Shown in pieces: positions 52,259 to 60,570 of a stretch of DNA of 64,000 nucleotides. Both the position numbers and the translations under genes were made by a program. The notes beneath the pieces were generated by a model, which searched no databases, was not told the origin of the DNA, and saw only the letters and a list, made by a program, of their open reading frames with translations. How positions within the stretch are numbered: position 1 is the first letter of the stretch; each line of letters starts with the position of its first letter. The DNA is from Microbacterium sp. Leaf159 (GTDB lineage Bacteria > Actinomycetota > Actinomycetes > Actinomycetales > Microbacteriaceae). The stretch is from positions 67,573 to 131,572 of the forward strand of contig NZ_LMOU01000002.1 of NCBI RefSeq assembly GCF_001423615.1, written 5' to 3'.

Positions 52259-52318
52259 ACCTATGGAGCGCGCATCTCACAGGAGACGCATAGCGCTCTC
52301 CATAGAAACCCCATAGGT
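52259..52318. promoter_or_regulatory. CCATAG box cluster in divergent promoter
   Basis: ACCTATGG (52259-52266), CTCCATAG (52298-52305) and CCATAGGT (52311-52318) are three copies of one motif; the outer two are exact inverted repeats. They lie between the exporter permease start (52173) and the response regulator start (52338), as expected for a site of that regulator. Confidence 0.5.
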
Positions 52319-52337
52319 GATTCCGCAGAATGTACTC

Positions 52338-53066
52338 ATGAGCACCGATCTCCCCGAACTGCGCCGCCCCGACGGCTCGCCCCTGCGCATCCTCGCCGTC
52401 GACGACGAGCAGATGCTCACCGACCTGCTGGCGATGGCGCTGCGCATGGAGGGCTGGGAGGTGCGCACCGCATCCTCCGGTCTCGAAGCCCTTCAGGTCG
52501 CGCGCGAGTTCGAACCGGATGCCCTGGTGCTCGACATCATGATGCCCGACCTCGACGGCATGGCGGTGCTCCGCCGCCTGCGCGAATCCGGCAGCCTCGT
52601 TCCGGTGCTCTTCCTCACCGCGAAGGATGCCGTCGGCGACCGCGTCGCCGGGCTCACCGCCGGAGGAGACGACTACGTCACGAAGCCCTTCAGCCTCGAA
52701 GAGGTCATCGCGCGCCTGCGCGCCATCATCCGCCGCACCGGCCACGCGACCGCCGACGACGGTCAGTCGATCCTGCGCGTGGCCGACCTCACCCTCAACG
52801 AGGACAGCCATGAGGTCGTGCGCGACGGCACCGAGATCGAGCTGACCGCGACCGAGTTCGAGCTGCTCCGCTACCTGATGCGCAACGAGCGTCGAGTGCT
52901 GTCGAAGGCGCAGATCCTCGACCGTGTCTGGAGCTACGACTTCGGCGGCAAGTCTTCGGTCGTCGAACTGTACATCTCGTATCTCCGCAAGAAGATCGAC
53001 GCCGGACGCACCCCGCTGCTCCACACCGTGCGAGGTGTCGGCTACATGATCAAGGCGCCCCAGTGA
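52338..53066 (+). CDS. OmpR/PhoB-family response regulator
   Basis: A 242-residue regulator. The receiver domain (about 15-130) has the acidic pair DDE, phospho-acceptor Asp66 in LVLDIMMPDLDGM and Lys in YVTKPFSLEE. The C-terminal winged helix (about 145-240) shows ELTATEFELLRYLMRNERRVLS and VVELYISYLRKKID, then LLHTVRGVGYMI. The ATG at 52338 has no clear ribosome binding site; CAGAAT 6 nt upstream may be a -10. It overlaps the sensor kinase gene by GTGA. Confidence 0.92.
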   Translation: MSTDLPELRRPDGSPLRILAVDDEQMLTDLLAMALRMEGWEVRTASSGLEALQVAREFEPDALVLDIMMPDLDGMAVLRRLRESGSLVPVLFLTAKDAVGDRVAGLTAGGDDYVTKPFSLEEVIARLRAIIRRTGHATADDGQSILRVADLTLNEDSHEVVRDGTEIELTATEFELLRYLMRNERRVLSKAQILDRVWSYDFGGKSSVVELYISYLRKKIDAGRTPLLHTVRGVGYMIKAPQ

Positions 53067-54565
53067 GCTCGACGAGGATGGCTCGGCGGCCGATGAGCCT
53101 GCAGACCCGGCTGATGACAGCCGTGATCGGCTTCGTCTCGCTCATCCTCGTGATCGTCGCCGTCATCACCAGTGCATTGCTGGGAAGCACGCTCGAGAGT
53201 CAGCTCGAGGATCGCCTGCACAGCTACTCGAATGAGGTGACGCGGTGGGTCAGCCAGGTACCGGCGCAGTACGCGAACATGGACACCATCCTGGAGATCA
53301 ACGATGCCCGTGTTCCCGGACTCCTGCTCGCCGTGTCCAGCACAGAGGGTGGCACGAGCGGCGTCCTGTTCCCTGACACCAAGGACGAGTGGGGCGGGGT
53401 GTCGCAGAAGCTGACCAGCGCCGATCTCGAACGGATCGACGCTGCGCTCGGCGGGCAACGGAGCGCCACCGTCAACCTCGACGATTTCGGCTCCTACATG
53501 GTGATCGCACAGAAGGCAGCCAACGGCGTCAACGTCGTCACGGGTCTTCCCCGCACCGAGATCCAGAATCAGCTGACGACGCTGCTCACCGTGATCGCCC
53601 TCGCGACGATCGGCGGCCTGATCCTCCTCGCGCTGACGACGGCCATCACGATCCGCGTGGGGCTGAGGCCGCTGCGCGCGGTCGCGGCGACGGCCACGCG
53701 TGTCGCGAACCAACCTCTGGATCGCGGAGAGGTCGAGATCACCGAGCGTGTGCCCGCCTCCGAGGCGGATCCGCGCACCGAGACCGGGCTCGTCGGCGCC
53801 TCCCTGAACACCCTGCTCGACCACGTCAACGACTCCCTCGCCTCCCGGCAGAAGAACGAGGAGCGGATGCGACGCTTCGTCGCCGACGCGAGCCATGAGC
53901 TGCGGACTCCGCTCTCATCCATCCGCGGATACTCGGAGCTCTCGCTGCGCGCGCTGAAGCAGCAGGGCGGCCCCGCCGCCATCGAGGGAACGACGACCTC
54001 ACTCGAGCGCATCCAGGCCCAGTCGCTGCGGATGACGAGCCTGGTCGAGGATCTGCTGCTCCTCGCCCGCCTCGACGAGGGCCGAGAGCTGGTGCACGGG
54101 ACCGTCGACCTCACGCAGCTCGCCCTGGAGGGGTTGTCGGATGCGCGCCCGACCGCGGCGGATCATCACTGGAACATCGAGGCCCCCGAAGAGCCGATCG
54201 TCATCATCGGCGACGCCGGACGGATGCACCAGGTCGTGGCGAACCTCCTCGCCAATGCGCGGACCCACACCCCGGCAGGCACCTCGATCACGCTCAGCGT
54301 GAGCCGCGAGGGCGACGAGGCCGTGCTTCGCGTGCACGACGACGGCCCCGGCATCGACCCCGGGGTGCGCGACGAGCTCTTCGCCCGCTTCGCACGCGGC
54401 GACAGCTCCCGCGCCCGGCAGACCGGTGGCACAGGCCTCGGACTCGCGATCGCGAAGGCGATCGTCGAAGGACACGGCGGACACATCACCGTGTCGAGCG
54501 AGCCTGGCGACACGACGTTCACCGTGCGCATCCCGATCAGCCCGGCCCAGACCTCAACCGACTGA
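53063..54565 (+). CDS. Sensor histidine kinase (HAMP-HisKA-HATPase)
   Basis: A 500-residue membrane kinase. Two transmembrane helices (about 17-40 and 175-197) bracket an outer sensory domain; a HAMP linker (about 200-260) leads to FVADASHELRTPLSSIRGY with His278 and a HATPase domain (about 375-495) with N-box HQVVANLLANARTHTP, G1 VHDDGPGID and G2 GTGLGLAIAKAIVEGHGG. It is cotranscribed with the response regulator and probably senses the load of the divergent ABC exporter or an envelope compound; that is inference. Confidence 0.93.
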   Translation: MSSTRMARRPMSLQTRLMTAVIGFVSLILVIVAVITSALLGSTLESQLEDRLHSYSNEVTRWVSQVPAQYANMDTILEINDARVPGLLLAVSSTEGGTSGVLFPDTKDEWGGVSQKLTSADLERIDAALGGQRSATVNLDDFGSYMVIAQKAANGVNVVTGLPRTEIQNQLTTLLTVIALATIGGLILLALTTAITIRVGLRPLRAVAATATRVANQPLDRGEVEITERVPASEADPRTETGLVGASLNTLLDHVNDSLASRQKNEERMRRFVADASHELRTPLSSIRGYSELSLRALKQQGGPAAIEGTTTSLERIQAQSLRMTSLVEDLLLLARLDEGRELVHGTVDLTQLALEGLSDARPTAADHHWNIEAPEEPIVIIGDAGRMHQVVANLLANARTHTPAGTSITLSVSREGDEAVLRVHDDGPGIDPGVRDELFARFARGDSSRARQTGGTGLGLAIAKAIVEGHGGHITVSSEPGDTTFTVRIPISPAQTSTD

Positions 54566-54582
54566 TCGCGCGGCTCTCCCTG

Positions 54583-54646
54583 CCTATGCGGGGCCACTTT
54601 CGCACCGGGACCAGGCGGTTCCCGTGCGGAAGTGACCCCGCATAGG
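54583..54646. repeat. Imperfect inverted repeat of the 19-bp unit
   Basis: 54583-54605 pairs with 54624-54646 over 23 bases with two mismatches, around an 18-nt loop. It starts 17 bases past the kinase stop and would fold into a long hairpin, so it may end that operon. Confidence 0.7.
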
Positions 54647-54811
54647 AATTCCGGTGCGAAAGTGACCCCGCACGGGAGGTTCCGTGCGGAAGTGACCCCG
54701 CACCGCCCCGACCGCCCCACCCGCAGGCGGGGCCAGAAAAGCATCCTAAACGGACGATTGCCGTGCGAAAGTGACCCCGCACGGGAGGTTCCGTGCGGAA
54801 GTGACCCCGCA
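54587..54811. repeat. REP-like family: six copies of a 19-bp unit
   Basis: The unit GTGCGRAAGTGACCCCGCA occurs at 54624-54642, 54654-54672, 54684-54702, 54763-54781 and 54793-54811, and inverted with one change at 54587-54605. Each copy can form its own hairpin (TGCGG/CCGCA). The 363-base interval 54566-54928 holds no gene that I can support; these repeats and the tandem array below fill most of it. Confidence 0.8.
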
Positions 54812-54818
54812 CCGCCCC
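54654..54818 (+). repeat. 56-bp direct repeat pair
   Basis: 54654-54709 and 54763-54818 are identical over 56 bases, each containing two of the 19-bp units joined by CGGGAGGTTCC. The spacer of 53 bases contains unrelated sequence. This points to a recent local duplication. Confidence 0.85.
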
Positions 54819-54873
54819 ACACGGGAGTTCCCACACGGGAGTTCCCACACGGGAGTTCCCACACGGGAGTTCG
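54818..54873 (+). repeat. 14-bp tandem repeat, four copies
   Basis: CACACGGGAGTTCC is repeated four times without spacing (the last copy ends in G), directly after the second 56-bp copy. It is a likely site of slippage and length variation. Confidence 0.88.
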
Positions 54874-54928
54874 GGTCCGGTACGGGAGCGACCGCCCCCG
54901 GCCCGAAGGCCCCCGGACTCGGCCCGAC

Positions 54929-56503
54929 TCAGTAGCCGGCGAACGCGTCGGTCGTGAGAGAGCGGGCCTTCTGCAGTGCCGGGGCGAGGTCGGCGATCAG
55001 GCGCGGCGGGCCGGAGATGAACGAGTGCCGCGCACCGAGGTCGGGAACGTACCGCTCCAGCCCCGCGGCATCGAGCCGGGCACCCTGCGCCCACGTCCAG
55101 TGCGCGGGGAGATCGGCCGGCTCGTCACGGGTGAAGACGACGACACGAGCACCGGTCGCGGCGAGTTCGTCGCGGAACGCGAGCTCCGAGCTGTCGGATG
55201 CGACGTAGACCAGCACGACGTCACGCTGCTGCCCGGTCAGCTGCAGCTGACGCAGCTGGGACACGAACGGCGTCACACCGATGCCGGCCGCCACCATCAG
55301 CACCGGGGTCTCGGCGCGCGGCAGAAGGAAGTCTCCCCAGGTCCCCGTCACCGCGAGTGCGGATCCGGGCTCCGCGGCGGCCAGCGCGCGCTTGTAGCTC
55401 GACGGATGCTTCTGATCGCCGTCCTTGTACGCGATGCGCAGCGTCGGGAGATCGGCGGGTGCCGAGACGATGCTGAACTCGCGGCGGGTGCCTCGCGCAT
55501 CCGGTCGGTGGTGCGGCACGTCCAGCTCGAGGTACTGACCGGGAAGGAAGCGGACCTTGCCCTTCGCGCGGAACGTGAGCTCCTGCGCGGTGGGGGTGAT
55601 GAACTGGCGCTTCTCGAGCACGAGGCGCACCGACCCCCGCAGCGCGAACGCGAAGGCGAGGAGGTTGCCGATGAGCAGCGCACGCTCCTGGCCGAGCGTG
55701 AAGAGCCCGGCGACCTCGATCGGCCACCCGGCGAGCACGCCGACGAGCGCGGCCACGGAGAACTGCTGCCAGCGACGCGGCGGCAGGGTCAGCGGCTCCG
55801 ACAGCATGAACGCCCCGAGGAACAGGAAGGGCGACTGCAGCACGGCGAACGAGAGAGCGGAGCCGAGGTCGAAGGCGATCTCGAACTCCTGCGCCTGCAC
55901 CGCCTGCCGCAGGACCGACACGGCGACCGCAACGAGGAGGAAGATCACGACGATCCGCACCTTCTCGGTGCGCCACAGCACGGCGAGCCCCAGTATCGCC
56001 ACGGGGATGAAGAGCGACGGCGTGCCGACCCACCATGACGACGACGTGCCGAGCCACTCGAAGGCTCCGAAGGAACCGAGGATCGACACCACGGCGGCGC
56101 CGAACGCCGCCGGGTTGAGGATGTGCCGCCCGCGCCACGCGATCAGATACTTCGACAGGCTCGCCACGGCACCGGCGATCGCGAGTCCCAGCAGCGCCGT
56201 CGGCTCGATCCCCGGTCGCAGGACGAAGAGCAGGATCAGCGCGGTGACGAGCGAGGACTCGATGCGCCAGGGCAGGCGCAGGATGCGCTGTGCCGCGGCG
56301 TCCACAAGCGAGATCACGACCGCGAGCACGACGAACGAGGCGATGATCTCGAGCGGTGCGGGTGAGACGATCACGCCGAGCGCCGACAGCACGAGCGCGA
56401 TGAGCGCGAGCGTCAGCAGCGAGAACAGCACCAGCCGGTACATCGAGATGGCGCCGAGCAGCGCGAGGACGCGCTGGCGCAGGGCGGTGATGGAGGTGAT
56501 CAC
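54929..56503 (-). CDS. NqrB/RnfD-like membrane domain fused to ferredoxin-NADP reductase domain
   Basis: A 524-residue fusion. The first 310 residues hold about ten transmembrane helices with GRHILNPAAFGAAVVSI, typical of NqrB/RnfD-type flavin-linked membrane subunits. The C-terminal 210 residues are an FNR-type reductase: PGQYLELDVPH, RREFSIVSAP (FAD R-x-Y-S-like), LMVAAGIGVTPFVSQLRQL (NAD(P) loop) and a C-terminal aromatic. It probably takes electrons from NAD(P)H across the membrane to the outer FMN lipoprotein encoded with it. It is downstream of apbE with a 27-base gap. Confidence 0.85.
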   Translation of the reverse strand: MITSITALRQRVLALLGAISMYRLVLFSLLTLALIALVLSALGVIVSPAPLEIIASFVVLAVVISLVDAAAQRILRLPWRIESSLVTALILLFVLRPGIEPTALLGLAIAGAVASLSKYLIAWRGRHILNPAAFGAAVVSILGSFGAFEWLGTSSSWWVGTPSLFIPVAILGLAVLWRTEKVRIVVIFLLVAVAVSVLRQAVQAQEFEIAFDLGSALSFAVLQSPFLFLGAFMLSEPLTLPPRRWQQFSVAALVGVLAGWPIEVAGLFTLGQERALLIGNLLAFAFALRGSVRLVLEKRQFITPTAQELTFRAKGKVRFLPGQYLELDVPHHRPDARGTRREFSIVSAPADLPTLRIAYKDGDQKHPSSYKRALAAAEPGSALAVTGTWGDFLLPRAETPVLMVAAGIGVTPFVSQLRQLQLTGQQRDVVLVYVASDSSELAFRDELAATGARVVVFTRDEPADLPAHWTWAQGARLDAAGLERYVPDLGARHSFISGPPRLIADLAPALQKARSLTTDAFAGY

Positions 56504-56530
56504 GGGTCTACTCTTCCCTACTTCGGAGGC

Positions 56531-57388
56531 TCAGGGGCGGGTGGTGAAGAGCTGCGCCGGGCATCCTGGCGAGCGTTCGGCGCGGCCGTCCGTCGACATC
56601 CGCACCCATTCGACGCCCCACGTCGCTGCGAGCTCCGGGCCGCCGTCGAAGAAGAGCGCGGTGGCGATGGCGTCCGCCCTCATGGCCGCAGGCGCTATCG
56701 CCCAGGTCGCAGCCCAGGTGCGCACCGGGACTCCCGTGCGGGCATCGAGCACGTGGTGCAGGCCATCGCCCCACGCGCGACGGTTGATCGCCGAGGCGCA
56801 CAGCGCTGCATCCTGCAACTCGATGACACCGATCGCCTTGCTCGCATCGTACGGATGCTCGAGGCCGATGCGCACGGCGCTGCCGCGCACCCTCATGTCA
56901 CCGCCCGCGTCGACGACGAGATCGCCCGGCACGTCGGCGAGCACGTCAGTCACGATATCGACGAGACGCCCCTTGCCGAGTGCACCCACGTCGAGGAGTG
57001 CGGGGGCGGATGCCGTCGCCTCGCCTTCGGTCCATCGGACGCGATCGGTCCAGTCGCGAGGAGCGGCGATCGGATCACTCGCGACGAGGGAGTACGACGC
57101 GTCGTATCCGAGTGCTGCGAGGCTGTCTGCGACGAGCGGGTTGACCGCTCCGGTCGTCGCCTGTGAGAGGTCGAGGTAGGCGTCGAGCATCGCCCCGGCA
57201 TCCGGCGACGAGATCGATCCTCCGTCACGCCCCACGCGGGTGACCGCGGAGTCGCCCCGGAACCGGGACCACTCCCGGTCGAACCGGTCGATCTCGGCGC
57301 CGACGAGCCGTCGTTCGTCGGCGCCGAGCTCGTTCGAGGTCTCGATCTCCCAGGTCGTGCCGATCGCGTCGAAGCGCCAGATCGCCAT
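56531..57388 (-). CDS. apbE: FAD:protein FMN transferase
   Basis: A 285-residue ApbE-family enzyme that attaches FMN from FAD to Ser/Thr of target proteins outside the membrane. RFDAIGTTWEIET at the start, DREWSRFRGDSAV, VNPLVADSLAALGYD, LLDVGALGKGRLVD, VVDAGGDMRVRG and HVLDARTGVPVRTW are the family blocks; the metal-binding region near AIAPAAMRADAIATALF is kept. There is no obvious signal peptide, as in some actinobacterial copies. The ATG at 57388 is 16 bases after the FMN-binding lipoprotein gene. Confidence 0.9.
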   Translation of the reverse strand: MAIWRFDAIGTTWEIETSNELGADERRLVGAEIDRFDREWSRFRGDSAVTRVGRDGGSISSPDAGAMLDAYLDLSQATTGAVNPLVADSLAALGYDASYSLVASDPIAAPRDWTDRVRWTEGEATASAPALLDVGALGKGRLVDIVTDVLADVPGDLVVDAGGDMRVRGSAVRIGLEHPYDASKAIGVIELQDAALCASAINRRAWGDGLHHVLDARTGVPVRTWAATWAIAPAAMRADAIATALFFDGGPELAATWGVEWVRMSTDGRAERSPGCPAQLFTTRP

Positions 57389-57404
57389 GGCCGTGTCAGG
57401 CGCC

Positions 57405-57872
57405 TCAGGCGGCGGCCTGCTCCTTGATCGAGTCGACGGCTTCGTTGAACCCGCCGCTGGTGAGCGACGAGCCGGCAACGCGGCTGACGTTCAGCTCGTC
57501 GAGCGACTTGCCCACGACCTCGTCCGAGATGCCGTCGATGAACTGTCCCTGGTACTGCTCGGTCTCGCGGGCCTTGGGGTCGCCCGTCACCTCGACCTCG
57601 GTCACGACGCCGTCGTCGATCGTGAGGGTCACGCTGATCGACTCGACCGTCTCGGGCGTCTGGTACGACCCGTCGGCCGTGTAGGTGCCGTCGGAGTAGT
57701 CGCCGGTCGACGCTCCCGAATCGGTCGATTCGGTGCTCGTGTCGGTTCCGGTGTCGGTGGACTGGTCTTCGGCGTCAGCGGTGCCGGAGCATCCTGCGAG
57801 GACGAGGAGCCCTGCGACGCCGGCGAGAGCTGCGCCCTTGCGAACAGAAGTCGGTACAGTCGTGCGGATCAT
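57405..57872 (-). CDS. FMN-binding domain lipoprotein
   Basis: A 155-residue lipoprotein. The signal peptide ends in LLVLAGC, followed by an acidic Ser/Thr/Asp linker (about 30-60). The FMN_bind domain (about 62-155) has DGTYTADGSYQTPETVESISVTL and, near the C-terminus, NVSRVAGSSLTSGGFNEAV, the region where ApbE attaches FMN in RnfG/NqrC-like proteins; the usual SGAT is here AGSS, so Ser rather than Thr may be modified. ATG at 57872 with GGGAGGA 6-7 bases upstream. It is the first gene of the module. Confidence 0.85.
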   Translation of the reverse strand: MIRTTVPTSVRKGAALAGVAGLLVLAGCSGTADAEDQSTDTGTDTSTESTDSGASTGDYSDGTYTADGSYQTPETVESISVTLTIDDGVVTEVEVTGDPKARETEQYQGQFIDGISDEVVGKSLDELNVSRVAGSSLTSGGFNEAVDSIKEQAAA

Positions 57873-57957
57873 GATGGTCCTCCCGGCCTTGATCGATGTG
57901 TTGATTCGACCGTAGGGACAGCATCTATGCGCGGGCTGTGCCCGATATATGAGTCGC

Positions 57958-58992
57958 TTACGCGTCTCCGCCGAACATGCTCGTGACGGATCCGTCTTCG
58001 AAGACCTCACGGATCGCGCGACCCAGAAGCGGGGCGATCGGCAGGATCGTCAGCTTGTCCCAGCGGCGGGACTCGGTCAGAGGGATCGTGTCGGTGATCA
58101 CGACCTCGTCGATCGATGCGTCCTGAAGGCGCTCGGATGCCGGGTCGCTGAAGATCGCGTGGGTCGCTGCGACGATCACACGATGCGCGCCGTTCGCCTT
58201 GAGCGCCTGGGCGGCCTTGACGATGGTGCCACCGGTGTCGATCATGTCGTCGACGAGGAGGCAGGTGCGTCCCTCGACGGCTCCGACGATCTCGTGCACC
58301 GAGACCTGGTTGGCGACCTTCGGGTCACGGCGCTTGTGGATGATGGCCAGAGGCGCACCGAGGCTGTCTGACCATGTGTCGGCGACGCGGACGCGCCCCA
58401 TGTCGGGAGAGACGACGGTGAGGATCTTGCGATCTTCCGCGCTCAGCGTGCGCTCGAAGTAGTCCAGCAGCACCGGCTTGGCGAACAGGTGGTCGACGGG
58501 ACCGTCGAAGAAGCCCTGGATCTGAGCTGCGTGCAGGTCGACGCTCATCACGCGGTCGGCGCCGGCCGTCTTCAGCAGGTCGGCGACGAGGCGGGCGCTG
58601 ATCGGCTCGCGACCGCGGCCCTTCTTGTCCTGACGCGAATACGGATAGTACGGGGCGACGACGGTGATGCGCTTGGCCGATGCGCGCTTCGCGGCGTCGA
58701 TCATGATGAGCGCTTCCATGAGCCACTCGTTCACCGGCTCGCCGAAGGTCTGGATCAGGAAGAGATCGCAACCCCGGATCGAGACATCGAACCGGGCGTA
58801 GATCTCCCCCGACGCGAACGTGCGGTGCTCGGTGGGCACGACCTCGGTGCCCAGCGACGCGGCGACCGCGGCGGTCAGTGCCGGGTGCGAACGACCACCG
58901 GCGACCACGAGTCGCTTCTTGGTCTTGGCGACGAGTCCGGGGGCGATGCCGTTGTCCCGGTCCAGATCGACAGTCTTCTTCTTGCGCGCCAT
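57958..58992 (-). CDS. prs: Ribose-phosphate pyrophosphokinase
   Basis: A 344-residue PRPP synthase, slightly longer than usual by an N-terminal basic stretch (ARKKKTVDLDRDNG). ASGEIYARFDVSIRG, APYYPYSRQDKKGRGREPIS (ATP loop), VDLHAAQIQGFFDGPVDHL and the PRPP signature LVDDMIDTGGTIVKAA are intact. It makes PRPP for nucleotide, His and Trp synthesis. It is 9 bases after glmU, the common glmU-prs pairing. Confidence 0.95.
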   Translation of the reverse strand: MARKKKTVDLDRDNGIAPGLVAKTKKRLVVAGGRSHPALTAAVAASLGTEVVPTEHRTFASGEIYARFDVSIRGCDLFLIQTFGEPVNEWLMEALIMIDAAKRASAKRITVVAPYYPYSRQDKKGRGREPISARLVADLLKTAGADRVMSVDLHAAQIQGFFDGPVDHLFAKPVLLDYFERTLSAEDRKILTVVSPDMGRVRVADTWSDSLGAPLAIIHKRRDPKVANQVSVHEIVGAVEGRTCLLVDDMIDTGGTIVKAAQALKANGAHRVIVAATHAIFSDPASERLQDASIDEVVITDTIPLTESRRWDKLTILPIAPLLGRAIREVFEDGSVTSMFGGDA

Positions 58993-59001
58993 CGTTTTCG
59001 C

Positions 59002-60432
59002 CTATTCCGCCACTCGGGATCGGACTGCGGCGTCTGCCGCGCCCGTGCCTGCCCTGTTCTTCTCGACCCAACCCTCGATGTTGCGCTGAGGGGCGACGCT
59101 CATGGCAAGGGAACCGGCGGGGACGTCCTTGCGGACCGTGGCGCCGGCACCTGTCTTGGCGCCGGCTCCCAGCCTAACGGGCGCGACGAGGGTCGTGTGC
59201 GACCCGGTGTGCACCTCGTCCTCGACCACGGTGCGGTGCTTGTTCACATCGTCGTAGTTCGCGGTGATGGTGCTCGCGCCGAGGTTGACGCCGCGTCCGA
59301 TGGTCGCGTCGCCGACGTACGACAGGTGCGGGACCTTGCTGCCCTCGCCGATCTCTGCGTTCTTCGTCTCGACATAGGCGCCGATCTTGCCTCTGGCGCC
59401 GAGCACGGTGCCGGGGCGGAGGAACGAGAAGGGTCCGACCGTGGCCTCTGCCCCGATCACGGCGAGCGTGGCGTCGGTACGGCGGACGATCGCATCCTCG
59501 CCCACCTCGCAGTCGACGAGCGTCGTGTCAGGCCCGATGATGGCCCCCTCGGCGATCGTCGTGGCGCGCAGGATGTGCGTGTTCGGGAGGATCGTGACGT
59601 CGGGCGCGAGCGTCGCGTCGTCATCGATCCAGGTCGTCGCCGGATCGATGACGGTGACGCCCTCGAGCTGCCAGCGGCGGACGATGCGGCGGTTGAGGAG
59701 GCGACCGACCTCGGCGAGCTGCGCGCGGTCGTTCACGCCGTAGGTCACGGTGACGTCGGAGACGACGGATGCCGCGACGCGGCTGCCGTCGCGGCGGAGG
59801 AGTCCGGGGACATCCGTCAGGTACATCTCGCCCTGCGCGTTGTCGACTCCCACGGATGGGAGGTACTTGCGCAGCGTGCCGACGCGGAACACGTACATGC
59901 CGGCGTTGATCTCGCGAACCGCCGCTTCATCGGCGCTCGCATCCTTCTGCTCGACGATGCGGTCGACGCCGCCCTCGGCATCGCGGATGACACGGCCGTA
60001 GCCGTTCGGGTCGTCGACGACCGCGGTCATCAGGGTCGCCTCGGCGTCCGCCTCGCGGTGCGCGTCGAGGAACGAGCGCAGCGTGTCGGCATCCGCCAGC
60101 GGGCAATCGCCGGAGAGCACGAGGACGTCGCCGTCGAAGGATGCGGGAAGAGCGTCGACCGCGACCTGCACGGCGCGTCCGGTGCCGGGCACCTCGTCCT
60201 GATCGATGAAGACCGCATCCGGGTAGTCGGCTTCGAGAGCAGCGATCACCTGGTCGCGCTCGTGGCGCACGACGACCTCGACGTGGGAGGCCTCGAGCCG
60301 ACCGGCGGTCGTGAGCACGTGTCCGACGAGTGGTCGTCCACCGATCGGGTGCAGCACCTTGGGCAGGCGCGAGCGCATGCGGGTTCCCTGGCCTGCGGCG
60401 AGGATGATGATCGCGAGATTGTTCCCAGTCAT
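59002..60432 (-). CDS. glmU: Bifunctional N-acetylglucosamine-1-phosphate uridyltransferase/acetyltransferase
   Basis: A 476-residue enzyme making UDP-GlcNAc for peptidoglycan. The N-terminal pyrophosphorylase domain (1-240) has IIILAAGQGTRMRSRLPKVLHPIGGRPLVGH, and GDCPLADADT and NAGMYVFR; the C-terminal left-handed beta helix (about 255-470) has hexapeptide repeats, KNAEIGEGSKVPHLSYVGDATIG and TANYDD. The ATG at 60432 begins one base after the tRNA-Gln 3' end, with no room for a ribosome binding site outside the tRNA. Earlier in-frame codons lie within the tRNA and are not credible. Confidence 0.95.
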   Translation of the reverse strand: MTGNNLAIIILAAGQGTRMRSRLPKVLHPIGGRPLVGHVLTTAGRLEASHVEVVVRHERDQVIAALEADYPDAVFIDQDEVPGTGRAVQVAVDALPASFDGDVLVLSGDCPLADADTLRSFLDAHREADAEATLMTAVVDDPNGYGRVIRDAEGGVDRIVEQKDASADEAAVREINAGMYVFRVGTLRKYLPSVGVDNAQGEMYLTDVPGLLRRDGSRVAASVVSDVTVTYGVNDRAQLAEVGRLLNRRIVRRWQLEGVTVIDPATTWIDDDATLAPDVTILPNTHILRATTIAEGAIIGPDTTLVDCEVGEDAIVRRTDATLAVIGAEATVGPFSFLRPGTVLGARGKIGAYVETKNAEIGEGSKVPHLSYVGDATIGRGVNLGASTITANYDDVNKHRTVVEDEVHTGSHTTLVAPVRLGAGAKTGAGATVRKDVPAGSLAMSVAPQRNIEGWVEKNRAGTGAADAAVRSRVAE

Positions 60433-60433
60433 G

Positions 60434-60505
60434 CTCCGCCGCCAGGACTCGAACCTAGACCTAACAGCTCCAAAGGCTGTCGTGCTGCCATTACACCACG
60501 GCGGA
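60434..60505 (-). tRNA. trnQ: tRNA-Gln (anticodon TTG)
   Basis: The minus strand folds into a 72-nt cloverleaf: acceptor TCCGCCG/CGGCGGA, D stem GTGT/GCAC, anticodon stem ACAGC/GCTGT with loop CTTTGGA (anticodon TTG at 60473-60471), T arm CTAGG-TTCGAGT-CCTGG, and G as discriminator base, usual for glutamine. The CCA is not encoded. The glmU ATG follows after a single base. Confidence 0.95.
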
Positions 60506-60564
60506 CCGCGGCCCCCGAGGGAGCTGCGGGTCAAGTCTGCCACGTCCGCCTGCGTGCTACCGGC

Positions 60565-60570
60565 GATAAT
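60565..60570 (+). promoter_or_regulatory. -10 hexamer GATAAT, leaderless start
   Basis: GATAAT is 6 nt before the ATG of the MarR gene at 60577, without ribosome binding site. Confidence 0.4.

Noticed and set aside
54426-54635. Small frames running into the repeat gap after the sensor kinase
   Set aside because: Compositionally repeat-derived, no ribosome binding site and no conserved-looking sequence.
54818-54873. Short CRISPR-like array
   Set aside because: The 14-bp units are directly tandem without spacers, and no cas gene is present.
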